A stretch of 64,000 nt of DNA from Dolichospermum compactum NIES-806 (GTDB lineage: Bacteria > Cyanobacteriota > Cyanobacteriia > Cyanobacteriales > Nostocaceae). Shown here piece by piece: positions 1 to 6,827 of this stretch. A program made the translations under genes and the position numbers. The stretch is taken from the NCBI RefSeq assembly GCF_002368115.1, contig NZ_AP018316.1:2767787-2831786 (forward strand), in the 5' to 3' direction. The notes beneath the pieces are model-generated. The model ran no database searches. It saw nothing but the letters and a program-made list of their open reading frames with translations, and was not told the DNA's origin. Positions within the stretch are counted from its first letter, which is position 1. The number at the start of each line of letters is the position of its first letter.

Positions 1-69
1 ATTAAATCTAAATCTTTTATATAATTTATTTTGCTTGTCTATTTATTCAAAATTACAAAGTATTGCAAA

Positions 70-312
70 ATGTCTTCAGAATTTCCAATTGGTAGCAAAG
101 TTCGTGTGGTATCATTGCCACCATACCTGAAAACGGCTGAACCAATGCCGATGTTACGTCCCACTGAAGTAATTCATATTGGGGAAGAAGGTATAGTTCT
201 TGACCGTCGCCCTGGTGGTTATTGGGGTGTGCGCTTTACTAGAGGCGCTTTTCTCATAGACAGCCAATACATTGAAAGTATCGAAAACTCGTCCGAACCG
301 CAATCAGATTGA
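70..312 (+). CDS. sipA: SipA-like regulatory protein (DUF3148)
   Basis: An 80-residue protein of the DUF3148 family, whose studied member SipA binds the sensor kinase NblS and modulates signalling to RpaB/RpaA in cyanobacteria. The sequence is a small SH3-like beta fold with a conserved opening (FPIGSKVRVVSLPPYLKTAE) and a middle segment containing GEEGIVLDRRPGGYWGVRF. I place the start at ATG 70, giving MSSEFPIG, because the family begins there. An upstream in-frame codon at 31 would only add a non-conserved lead. It precedes a peroxiredoxin by 56 bp on the same strand, but no partner kinase is in the window. Family assignment is firm; the NblS link is inferred from homologs. Confidence 0.85.
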   Translation: MSSEFPIGSKVRVVSLPPYLKTAEPMPMLRPTEVIHIGEEGIVLDRRPGGYWGVRFTRGAFLIDSQYIESIENSSEPQSD

Positions 313-368
313 AGATAGAGAACAACAAGAATGTAAACTTATATTAAGTTATTCTTCTGGTTGAGAAA

Positions 369-926
369 ATGGGTTCCCGTCGCACTTTTATTAGCATTTT
401 ATTTGCTTCTTGTTTGGCTGTTATTAGTTGGTTTAATTTTACGCCCCCTGCTGAAGCTTTAGGTGGTAAATTACCCACAATTAATCAACCTGCACCTGAA
501 TTTACTTTACCAACTAATACAGGCAATGGTAAAGTCTCTTTGGCTGATTTTCGGGGTAGGTGGGTGGTTCTTTATTTCTACCCCAAAGATTTTACTTCTG
601 GTTGTACTATTGAAGCACGACGATTTCAGCAAGATTTACCTAAATATATTCAGAAAAATACTGAGATTATTGGTATCAGTGCTGATGATGTTGATTCTCA
701 TGCAGAATTTTGTGACTCGGAGGGGTTAAGATTTCCTTTATTAGCTGATATTAAGGGTGAAGTTAGTAAGGCTTATGGTTCTTGGATAGGTGTTGTCTCT
801 ATGCGCCATAGTTTTATTATTGATCCTCAAGGGATATTACGAGCAACTTTTGTGAAGGTTAATCCTAGTATTCACAGTATGGAAGTTTTGGAAATGTTGG
901 GCAAGTTGCAATCTTCTGTTTCTTAG
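369..926 (+). CDS. Exported PrxQ/BCP-type peroxiredoxin
   Basis: A 185-residue thiol peroxidase of the PrxQ (bacterioferritin comigratory protein) group, which reduces peroxides with thioredoxin as donor. Residues 1-30 form a signal peptide (arginine near the start, hydrophobic core, PAEALGG cleavage region), so it probably acts in the periplasm or thylakoid lumen. The AhpC/TSA domain follows, with the peroxidatic cysteine in DFTSGCTIEA. The helix position where classical PrxQ proteins carry the resolving cysteine (five residues later) is arginine. A second cysteine occurs in AEFCDSEG. It may therefore work as a 1-Cys or atypical enzyme. A strong hairpin lies just downstream. Confidence 0.87.
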   Translation: MGSRRTFISILFASCLAVISWFNFTPPAEALGGKLPTINQPAPEFTLPTNTGNGKVSLADFRGRWVVLYFYPKDFTSGCTIEARRFQQDLPKYIQKNTEIIGISADDVDSHAEFCDSEGLRFPLLADIKGEVSKAYGSWIGVVSMRHSFIIDPQGILRATFVKVNPSIHSMEVLEMLGKLQSSVS

Positions 927-932
927 CAAGAC

Positions 933-969
933 GGCGAATATAAAATGGCTTCGCTATATTATATTCGCC
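933..969 (+). terminator. Hairpin after peroxiredoxin gene
   Basis: GGCGAATATAA and TTATATTCGCC form an 11-bp stem seven bases after the peroxiredoxin stop. There is no T-run, so it may be an mRNA-stabilising or attenuating hairpin rather than a classical intrinsic terminator. Confidence 0.5.
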
Positions 970-1002
970 AGGTATAATTCATTGGAGTGATAATTTTTTG
1001 AT

Positions 1003-1872
1003 ATGAATCATGATCCTTATATTGTTAAACCAGGTTCTCATATTTCTTTGATCAAGGACTATAATCCAGGTTATAGATGCGAGTTTCACCCAAAAACTGA
1101 TGCGATTAAAAAATTAAAAACAGGTGTTTTACAACTAGCTAAATATCAAGATGTTCTCTATGCCCAAAATAGTTATTCTTTGTTAATTATTTTTCAAGCT
1201 ATGGATGCTGCTGGTAAGGATAGCACCATTAAGCACGTGATGTCGGGGGTGAATCCCCAAGGGTGTCAGGTATTTAGTTTTAAATCTCCTAGTGAGGAAG
1301 AATTAGATCATGATTATTTATGGCGTTCGATGAAGTCTCTCCCGGAAAGGGGTAGAATTGGCATTTTTAATCGTTCATATTATGAAGAATTACTTATAGT
1401 TCGTGTCCATCCAGAAATTCTTAAAAAACAACAATTACCCAAGTTTCCTCAAGGTAATCAAATATGGAAACAGCGATTTGAGGAAATTAATAATTTTGAA
1501 AAATACTTGGTTAATAATGGGGTAATTGTGCTGAAGTTTTTTCTAAATGTCTCAAAATCGGTGCAAAGAAAGCGGTTTTTAGCACGGATTGATTCACCGG
1601 AAAAACATTGGAAATTTTCTGCTAGTGATATCCGAGAAAGGGCTTTTTGGGATGATTATATGGATGCTTATGAGCAAGTTTTTAACAATACAAGTACAGA
1701 ATTAGCTCCTTGGTATATTGTTCCTGCTGATCGGAAATGGTTTACACGGTTGGTGGTAGCAGATATTATTTGCACAAAGTTACAGGAATTAAATTTGCAA
1801 TATCCTGAAATTAGTGAGGAAAATAAAAAGCAATTACAGGAAGCTAAAAAAAATCTGGAAGCAGAAAATTAG
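1003..1872 (+). CDS. ppk2: Polyphosphate kinase 2 family protein
   Basis: A 289-residue PPK2-family enzyme, a P-loop phosphotransferase that uses polyphosphate to phosphorylate nucleotides (or makes polyphosphate in reverse). Walker A is MDAAGKDST at residues 67-75; the conserved block GVNPQGCQVFSFK follows, then the Walker B/lid region GRIGIFNRSYYEELLIVRVH. Length matches single-domain PPK2 enzymes. The start ATG has a GGAG Shine-Dalgarno-like stretch about 16 bases upstream, so translation may be weak. Nucleotide preference (ADP, AMP or both) cannot be told by eye. It is monocistronic, followed by a palindromic repeat. Confidence 0.9.
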   Translation: MNHDPYIVKPGSHISLIKDYNPGYRCEFHPKTDAIKKLKTGVLQLAKYQDVLYAQNSYSLLIIFQAMDAAGKDSTIKHVMSGVNPQGCQVFSFKSPSEEELDHDYLWRSMKSLPERGRIGIFNRSYYEELLIVRVHPEILKKQQLPKFPQGNQIWKQRFEEINNFEKYLVNNGVIVLKFFLNVSKSVQRKRFLARIDSPEKHWKFSASDIRERAFWDDYMDAYEQVFNNTSTELAPWYIVPADRKWFTRLVVADIICTKLQELNLQYPEISEENKKQLQEAKKNLEAEN

Positions 1873-1890
1873 TGAATAAAAAGATCCTGT

Positions 1891-1918
1891 GTAGAGATGT
1901 TTTATGGAACGTCTCTAT
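1891..1918. repeat. GTAGAGA palindromic repeat (imperfect copy)
   Basis: Imperfect palindrome GTAGAGATGTTTTATGGAAC followed by GTCTCTAT, related to the copies at 38067 and inside mfd at 44945. It lies 18 bases after the ppk2 stop and could form a hairpin in the transcript. Confidence 0.7.
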
Positions 1919-2030
1919 ATTGTATCCCCAAATGTTAATTTAGAAAGTTCTATCCGTCTATAGTTACAGGGAATGAGTTGAGAATTTCGATATCTTAGAG
2001 TTGGGAAAGAGGATAATTTTCAGGATAACT

Positions 2031-2624
2031 ATGCAAAATCTTCCTAACTTTGATATTGTGGCTTTAGCGGCTTCTGCTGGTGGATTAACGGCATTAATTG
2101 AGGTGCTGGCAGATTTACCAACAGATTTTCGAGCAGCAATTGTTGTGGTTCAACATTTAGATCCCCGTCATCCATCCCTGATGGCAGAAATTCTCAGTCG
2201 TCGGACTCCACTGAAAGTAGTCCAGGCAAAAGCAGGAGATGAACTCACTCCGGGGACTGTTTATATTGCTCCTCCGAATAACCACTTGTTGGTGAATAGT
2301 GATGGTACAGCTTCTTTGTCTCAGTCGGAAATGGTGCATTTTCTCCGTCCTTCGGCGGATTTGTTGTTTGAATCGGTGGCAGCAAGTTATAAAGAAAGAG
2401 CGATCGCTGTTGTCCTCACAGGAACTGGCAGTGATGGGGCAATGGGAGTAGAAGCAATCAAAAAAATGGGTGGGACGGTAATTGTCCAGGATGACAAAAG
2501 TGCTGAATTTCCGGGAATGCCATCTTCAGCGATTAAGACAGGGAATGTGGATTTCATCCTCCCTTTAACAGAAATTTCTTTAGCTTTGATAACTTTGGTC
2601 ATGTCTCATGCTAGTTTGCCATAA
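2031..2624 (+). CDS. cheB: CheB-type protein-glutamate methylesterase, receiverless
   Basis: A 197-residue CheB catalytic domain, which hydrolyses glutamyl methyl esters (or deamidates glutamine) on receptors. The Ser-His-Asp triad is visible: Ser15 in AASAGG, His42 in VQHLDP and Asp135 in GTGSDGAMG. There is no N-terminal receiver domain, so it is not controlled by the usual phosphorylation. ATG 2031 follows an AGGA stretch at good spacing and places MQNLPNFDIVALAASAGG at the family's normal start; an upstream TTG at 2001 is less likely. The CheR-PAS gene follows after 143 bp on the same strand. In many bacteria these two are fused into one CheB/CheR-PAS hybrid. Confidence 0.9.
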   Translation: MQNLPNFDIVALAASAGGLTALIEVLADLPTDFRAAIVVVQHLDPRHPSLMAEILSRRTPLKVVQAKAGDELTPGTVYIAPPNNHLLVNSDGTASLSQSEMVHFLRPSADLLFESVAASYKERAIAVVLTGTGSDGAMGVEAIKKMGGTVIVQDDKSAEFPGMPSSAIKTGNVDFILPLTEISLALITLVMSHASLP

Positions 2625-2767
2625 CATATCACTAATTTAGGTTATTATAAAAAGCTGACTGTGTATAAACAATAGTTTTGCAAATCCAATGTCCGTAAGC
2701 AAGATTGATTTAGTTTACAATCATCTGAGGATATGTATTTATTTCTAGTAAAACCCTAATTGATTCT

Positions 2768-4666
2768 ATGAATGCTCCACACAAAGACCTTGATTTTGAA
2801 AATCTCCTCCAATATTTGAGAATCAATCGAGGGTTTGATTTCACAGGTTATAAACGTTCAACTTTAATGCGTCGTGTTATTAAGGAGATGGAAACTTTAA
2901 ATATAGATAGTTTTGTGAATTATCAAGATTATTTAGAAGTTCATCCAGATGAATTTAAAAATTTATTTAATACTATTTTAATTAATGTGACTGCTTTTTT
3001 TAGAGATAGTTCAGCTTGGGACTATTTAGCCAAAGAAATTATCCCTAATATCATCAAAAATAAACAAAAAGATGAACAGCTTCGGTTCTGGAGTGCCGGT
3101 TGTGCTTCTGGACAAGAGGCTTATACTTTAGCAATGGTTGTATCGGAAATATTAGGAGTCGGAGAGTTTCGGAAGCGGGTAAAAATCTACGCGACAGATG
3201 TAGATGAAGAATCTCTCACCCAAGCTCGTCATGCTAGTTATTCAGCCAAAAATATTATTGAAGTTCCATTAGAACTGCGCAATAAATATTTTGATTTAGT
3301 GAATAGAAATTATGTTTTTCGTCAAGATTTGCGTCGTTGCGTGATTTTTGGTCGTCATGATTTACTTCAGGATGCACCAATTTCTCGTTTAGATTTATTG
3401 GTTTGTCGCAATACCTTAATGTATTTTAATTCGGAAACCCAAGGAAAGATTATCAATCGGTTCCATTTTGCGCTTAATGATCATGGCTATCTGTTTTTAG
3501 GAAAAGCAGAGATGTTAGTTATGCACTCTAATTTATTTATACCTATACATTTAAAAGATCGTGTATTTGCGAAAGTATCTTTGGGAAACATCCGTAATCG
3601 TCAACTAGTTATGACAAATTTGCAAAATAAAGAGTCCTCTAATAATGTTTATTCTGAAGAACTGCGAATTAGAGAGTTGGCTTTTGATACAGCGTCTAGC
3701 TCCCAAGTTGTCATTGATAATCATGGTATATTAATTATGATTAATGAAGAAGCTCGGCGTTTATTTAACCTGACAAATAAAGATTTAAATCGCCCCTTTC
3801 AGGATTTAGAATTATCCTATAGACCTGTAGAGTTACGCTCATTAATCGAGCAAGTATATAATGACCGCCATCCTGTTATACTCACAAATATTGAACGTTA
3901 TCAACCTAATTCAGAAATTCAACATTTCGATGTGCGAGTGATTCCTTTACAAGATGATAATCAAACCATTCTCGGTGTAACAATCTCTTTTAATGATGTC
4001 ACCCGTTATCTGAAACTCCAAACAGCATTACAACGCTCTCGACAGGAATTAGAAACAACCAATGAAGAATTGCAATCTACTAATGAAGAACTAGAAACAA
4101 CCAATGAAGAATTGCAATCTACCAATGAAGAACTAGAAACAACCAATGAAGAACTCCAATCAACAAATCAAGAAATGGAGACAATGAATGAAGAACTCCA
4201 ATCTTCTAATGAAGAATTACAAACAATAAATCATGAATTAAGCGATCGCACCAGTGAACTTGACCACACTAATATTTTTCTGTCTTCTATTTTAAGCTCT
4301 CTACAAATGGGAATGGTAGTCTTAGATAGTAGTTTTAATATTTTAATTTGGAATCATACAGTTGAAGATATGTGGGGTTTACGCAGTGACGAAGTAATTA
4401 ATAAATCTTGGTTTAGTTTGGATATTGGTTTACCTGTAGAACAACTGCGAAACCCCATTCGTGATATTATATCTAGTAAGAAGAAATTCCAGGAAATACT
4501 TCTGAAAGCCACTAATCGTCGCGGTAAAAAAATCCAATGTTATATCGCCTGTAGTCCCTTACTAAAACAAACAGTGGAAGGTATTATTATCATGATGACA
4601 GACGTGGAGAAAATCAATAGTATGATTTCTCCAACGGACATTGAAGAAAGACAACGGGAAGGGTAA
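2768..4666 (+). CDS. CheR methyltransferase with two PAS domains and heptad coiled coil
   Basis: A 632-residue protein. Residues 1-55 are the CheR N-terminal helical domain; about 75-270 the SAM-dependent methyltransferase (WSAGCASGQEAY at 108-119, then a YATDVDEESL acidic loop and DLLVCRNTLMYF). About 305-415 is a PAS domain; 425-490 a long coiled coil built from ELETTNEELQSTNE repeats; about 497-615 a second PAS domain. It should methylate glutamates on a partner protein and sense a small ligand or redox state through the PAS modules. It has no kinase domain. Together with the upstream CheB it resembles the halves of CheB/CheR-PAS hybrid regulators. No chemoreceptor gene lies nearby, so the target is unknown. 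Confidence 0.88.
   Translation: MNAPHKDLDFENLLQYLRINRGFDFTGYKRSTLMRRVIKEMETLNIDSFVNYQDYLEVHPDEFKNLFNTILINVTAFFRDSSAWDYLAKEIIPNIIKNKQKDEQLRFWSAGCASGQEAYTLAMVVSEILGVGEFRKRVKIYATDVDEESLTQARHASYSAKNIIEVPLELRNKYFDLVNRNYVFRQDLRRCVIFGRHDLLQDAPISRLDLLVCRNTLMYFNSETQGKIINRFHFALNDHGYLFLGKAEMLVMHSNLFIPIHLKDRVFAKVSLGNIRNRQLVMTNLQNKESSNNVYSEELRIRELAFDTASSSQVVIDNHGILIMINEEARRLFNLTNKDLNRPFQDLELSYRPVELRSLIEQVYNDRHPVILTNIERYQPNSEIQHFDVRVIPLQDDNQTILGVTISFNDVTRYLKLQTALQRSRQELETTNEELQSTNEELETTNEELQSTNEELETTNEELQSTNQEMETMNEELQSSNEELQTINHELSDRTSELDHTNIFLSSILSSLQMGMVVLDSSFNILIWNHTVEDMWGLRSDEVINKSWFSLDIGLPVEQLRNPIRDIISSKKKFQEILLKATNRRGKKIQCYIACSPLLKQTVEGIIIMMTDVEKINSMISPTDIEERQREG
4046..4229 (+). repeat. In-gene 42-bp tandem repeat encoding coiled coil
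   Basis: The coiled-coil segment of the CheR-PAS gene is built from a 42-bp unit encoding ELETTNEELQSTNE (two heptads). The first units are almost identical at DNA level and later ones degenerate. Such repeats can change length by slippage without breaking the frame. Confidence 0.85.
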
Positions 4667-4683
4667 AAGAATATGTAGGTATC

Positions 4684-4821
4684 GGCGACTAGAAGTCGCT
4701 ACTACACAAACAAAGTCCACCTATTCCTGCGGAACCATACGCGAACGTGGACTAAGAAAAATCAAGAATTTTGAACCCACGAAGGTGGGTTTTGTCTATG
4801 TAGCCGCGAATTCTAGTCGCC
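4684..4821. repeat. MITE-like long inverted repeat, 138 bp
   Basis: The ends GGCGACTAGA and TCTAGTCGCC are perfect inverses. The similarity continues inward for about 38 bases (GTAGCCGCGAATTCTAGTCGCC on one arm against the inverse of GGCGACTAGAAGTCGCTACT on the other). A central CCCACGAAGGTGGG hairpin is present. AGGTA occurs just outside both ends (4677 and 4822), a possible target duplication offset by two bases. No transposase is encoded. It fills most of the gap between the CheR-PAS gene and cobB. Confidence 0.7.
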
Positions 4822-4849
4822 AGGTACAATTTTTTTTAATTACTTATCT

Positions 4850-6229
4850 ATGTCTATAATTATTGCTGGAGAACGGAGTGGAGTCGGGAAAACAACAGTT
4901 ACACTTACCCTATTAGCATCCTTGCGTCGTCGTCGTGTAAAAGTGCAATCTTTTAAGGTGGGACCCGATTATATTGATCCGATGTTTCATCAATATGTTA
5001 CTGGTCTTCCTTGTCGAAATTTAGATGCTGTGCTAACTTCAGAAAGCTATGTGCAGCAATGTTTTTACCATCATTCTCCTCAGTCTGAATATACTTTAGT
5101 TGAAGGGGTAATGGGTTTGTTTGATGGTATTAGCCATTTATCAAACACAAATGAAAAAACCGACTTTGCTAGTACAGCCCACGTTGCGAGATTATTAGAT
5201 ATACCAATAATATTAGTAATTGATTGTAGTCGTTTATCTGGTTCAGTAGCTGCGATCGCACACGGTTATTGTTCTTTAGATCAGAGAATTAAAATTGCTG
5301 GATTAGTCTTAAATAGAGTCGGAAGTGAGCGACATTTATCATTATTAAAGGCTTCTCTTACCCCTCTACAATTACCCATACTTGGTGTCTTACGACGACA
5401 AGATAATATTACTATTCCTGACCGTCATCTCGGTTTAATTCCCACCGCAGAATTACCAGAATTAGATCAGATAGTTAATAGTTTAGCTGATTTAGGTGAT
5501 ACTTGTTTTGATTGGGATCAACTTCTACCACTTTTAAAATCAGCATCTTCCCCAATTCCCAATTCCCAATCACCAATTCCCAGTTCTTCCATAAAAATTG
5601 CTGTAGCGCGAGATCAAGCCTTTAATTTTTACTATCAAGACAACTTAGATATACTAGAAAAATTAGGAGCAGAATTAGTATTTTGGAGTCCATTAAATGA
5701 TAATCAATTACCCAAAGATATCCAAGGAATGTATTTTGGTGGAGGTTTTCCTGAAGTATTCGCACAAAAATTATCTAACAATATCACCCTAATACAAGCA
5801 GTCAAAAACTTAATTTTAGCAGGAATACCCACAATTGCAGAATGTGGAGGATTAATGTATTTATGTGAGCAAATTATTGATTTTGATGGTAACTCTTGGC
5901 CAATGGTAGGAATATTACCGACTCATGCACAAATGGATAAAAGATTAACATTAGGATATCGTCGCGCAGTAGTTTTAGAAAACACCTTTTTACTTGATAG
6001 CAATAAAAACATTTTTGGACATGAATTTCATCGTTCTCATGTAATCACTAATTCTCCCCAACCATTATTTAATACCTATCGCTATGATTGTGATGAAAAT
6101 ACAGGTTTTGAAGGTTGGAATTTACCCAATGTTCATGCTTCTTACATTCATCAACACTGGGGAGAAAGTAGAGAAATTCCTCAAAGATTTATCCAGGAAT
6201 GTTTAAAAAATCAAAAATTAGCTTCTTAG
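4850..6229 (+). CDS. cobB: Cobyrinate a,c-diamide synthase
   Basis: A 459-residue enzyme (CbiA/CobB) that amidates cobyrinic acid side chains with glutamine and ATP in corrinoid synthesis. The N-terminal dethiobiotin-synthetase-like domain has the P-loop AGERSGVGKTT at residues 6-16 and KVGPDYIDPMFH. The C-terminal class I glutamine amidotransferase domain has the nucleophile in IAECGGLMYL and late His in HEFHRSH and VHASYIHQHW. Between them, residues about 233-247 are a low-complexity linker (PIPNSQSPIP) encoded by a CCCAATT short tandem repeat. No other cobalamin gene or cobalamin riboswitch was seen beside it. Confidence 0.92.
   Translation: MSIIIAGERSGVGKTTVTLTLLASLRRRRVKVQSFKVGPDYIDPMFHQYVTGLPCRNLDAVLTSESYVQQCFYHHSPQSEYTLVEGVMGLFDGISHLSNTNEKTDFASTAHVARLLDIPIILVIDCSRLSGSVAAIAHGYCSLDQRIKIAGLVLNRVGSERHLSLLKASLTPLQLPILGVLRRQDNITIPDRHLGLIPTAELPELDQIVNSLADLGDTCFDWDQLLPLLKSASSPIPNSQSPIPSSSIKIAVARDQAFNFYYQDNLDILEKLGAELVFWSPLNDNQLPKDIQGMYFGGGFPEVFAQKLSNNITLIQAVKNLILAGIPTIAECGGLMYLCEQIIDFDGNSWPMVGILPTHAQMDKRLTLGYRRAVVLENTFLLDSNKNIFGHEFHRSHVITNSPQPLFNTYRYDCDENTGFEGWNLPNVHASYIHQHWGESREIPQRFIQECLKNQKLAS
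5548..5590 (+). repeat. Short tandem repeat inside cobB
   Basis: CCCAATTCCCAATTCCCAAT heptamer repeat of the type normally found between genes in this genome. Here it is read in frame as a Pro/Ser/Asn-rich interdomain linker. Confidence 0.75.
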
Positions 6230-6271
6230 AGGTTGTTTTAAAAGTATTAGATGAAACCGATAATCTCCAGA

Positions 6272-6362
6272 AACCTAACCCCCCCTTCCCCCCTTCCCTT
6301 CAAGGGAATGGGGGTTTCAAAGCCTCTCCCCGCGTCGGGGAGAGGTTTGGAGAGGGGTTTAT
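6272..6362. repeat. Pyrimidine-rich double hairpin repeat
   Basis: The 6230-6827 gap opens with CCCCCTTCCCTTCAAGGGAA followed by TGGGGG, then CCTCTCCCCGCGTCGGGGAG, two adjacent hairpins typical of dispersed cyanobacterial intergenic repeats. It lies 43 bases downstream of cobB. The open frame crossing it has no protein-like character. Confidence 0.65.
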
Positions 6363-6506
6363 TTATACATATACATTAAAAACTTTTCAAACATCCCCTG
6401 AGAGGGAAAAGGCACGAGCGGTTTTAACCGCTTTGAATATTTTTTCATTACCGCCTTCGAGTTGGGAAAATTGGGGTACTTTTGTAATGTACTTTCAACG
6501 GGACAA

Positions 6507-6703
6507 TTACCGATTCAAATTCTCCAACGCGGGACGAGGCTGAGTGTCGAATACCGCCATTTTACCAAAGTAGTTTCCCTTATCAGCTTCTGCTAACTTG
6601 ATATCACCAATATGGACTTTCACCCGACCGGAGACTAAGATATACAGCGATCGCCCTTCTTGTCCTTGCTGAAAGATTGTATAATTAGCTGGGTAGGATA
6701 ACT
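6507..6703 (-). pseudogene. Relic of a cyclic-nucleotide-binding (Crp-like) domain protein
   Basis: Read on the minus strand, this stretch gives YPANYTIFQQGQEGRSLYIL, then VSGRVKVHIGD, and then GNYFGKMAVFDTQPRPA before a stop. These match the beta-roll core of cNMP-binding domains (FxxGxxGxxxY, VSGxV, GxxFGEMAxFDxxPR). A TAG stop lies just before the tyrosine at the front, and no helix-turn-helix follows, so only about 65 codons remain. The Glu of the usual FGEMA phosphate-binding motif is Lys here. Confidence 0.7.
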
Positions 6704-6770
6704 AATTCATCACAGAAGCAAGCCTGACAATGAAATCATCCCCAGTTTTAACCTCACAGATACCCGTTAT

Positions 6771-6804
6771 GTTCCTAGTTCCCTGTTCCCTGTTCCCTGT
6801 TCCC
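6771..6804. repeat. TTCCCTG short tandem repeat
   Basis: About four tandem TTCCCTG heptamers immediately upstream of the UPF0182 gene, a heptameric repeat class common in heterocystous cyanobacteria. Confidence 0.85.
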
Positions 6805-6827
6805 TTGCAAAAATCAATGTTTTAGAA

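Noticed and set aside
4641..4859. Open frame across the CheR-PAS/cobB gap
   Set aside because: It is entirely the long inverted repeat and overlaps both neighbours.
6199..6543. Open frame of 114 codons after cobB
   Set aside because: It runs through hairpin repeats and overlaps the Crp relic in the opposite sense. The translation has no protein-like character.
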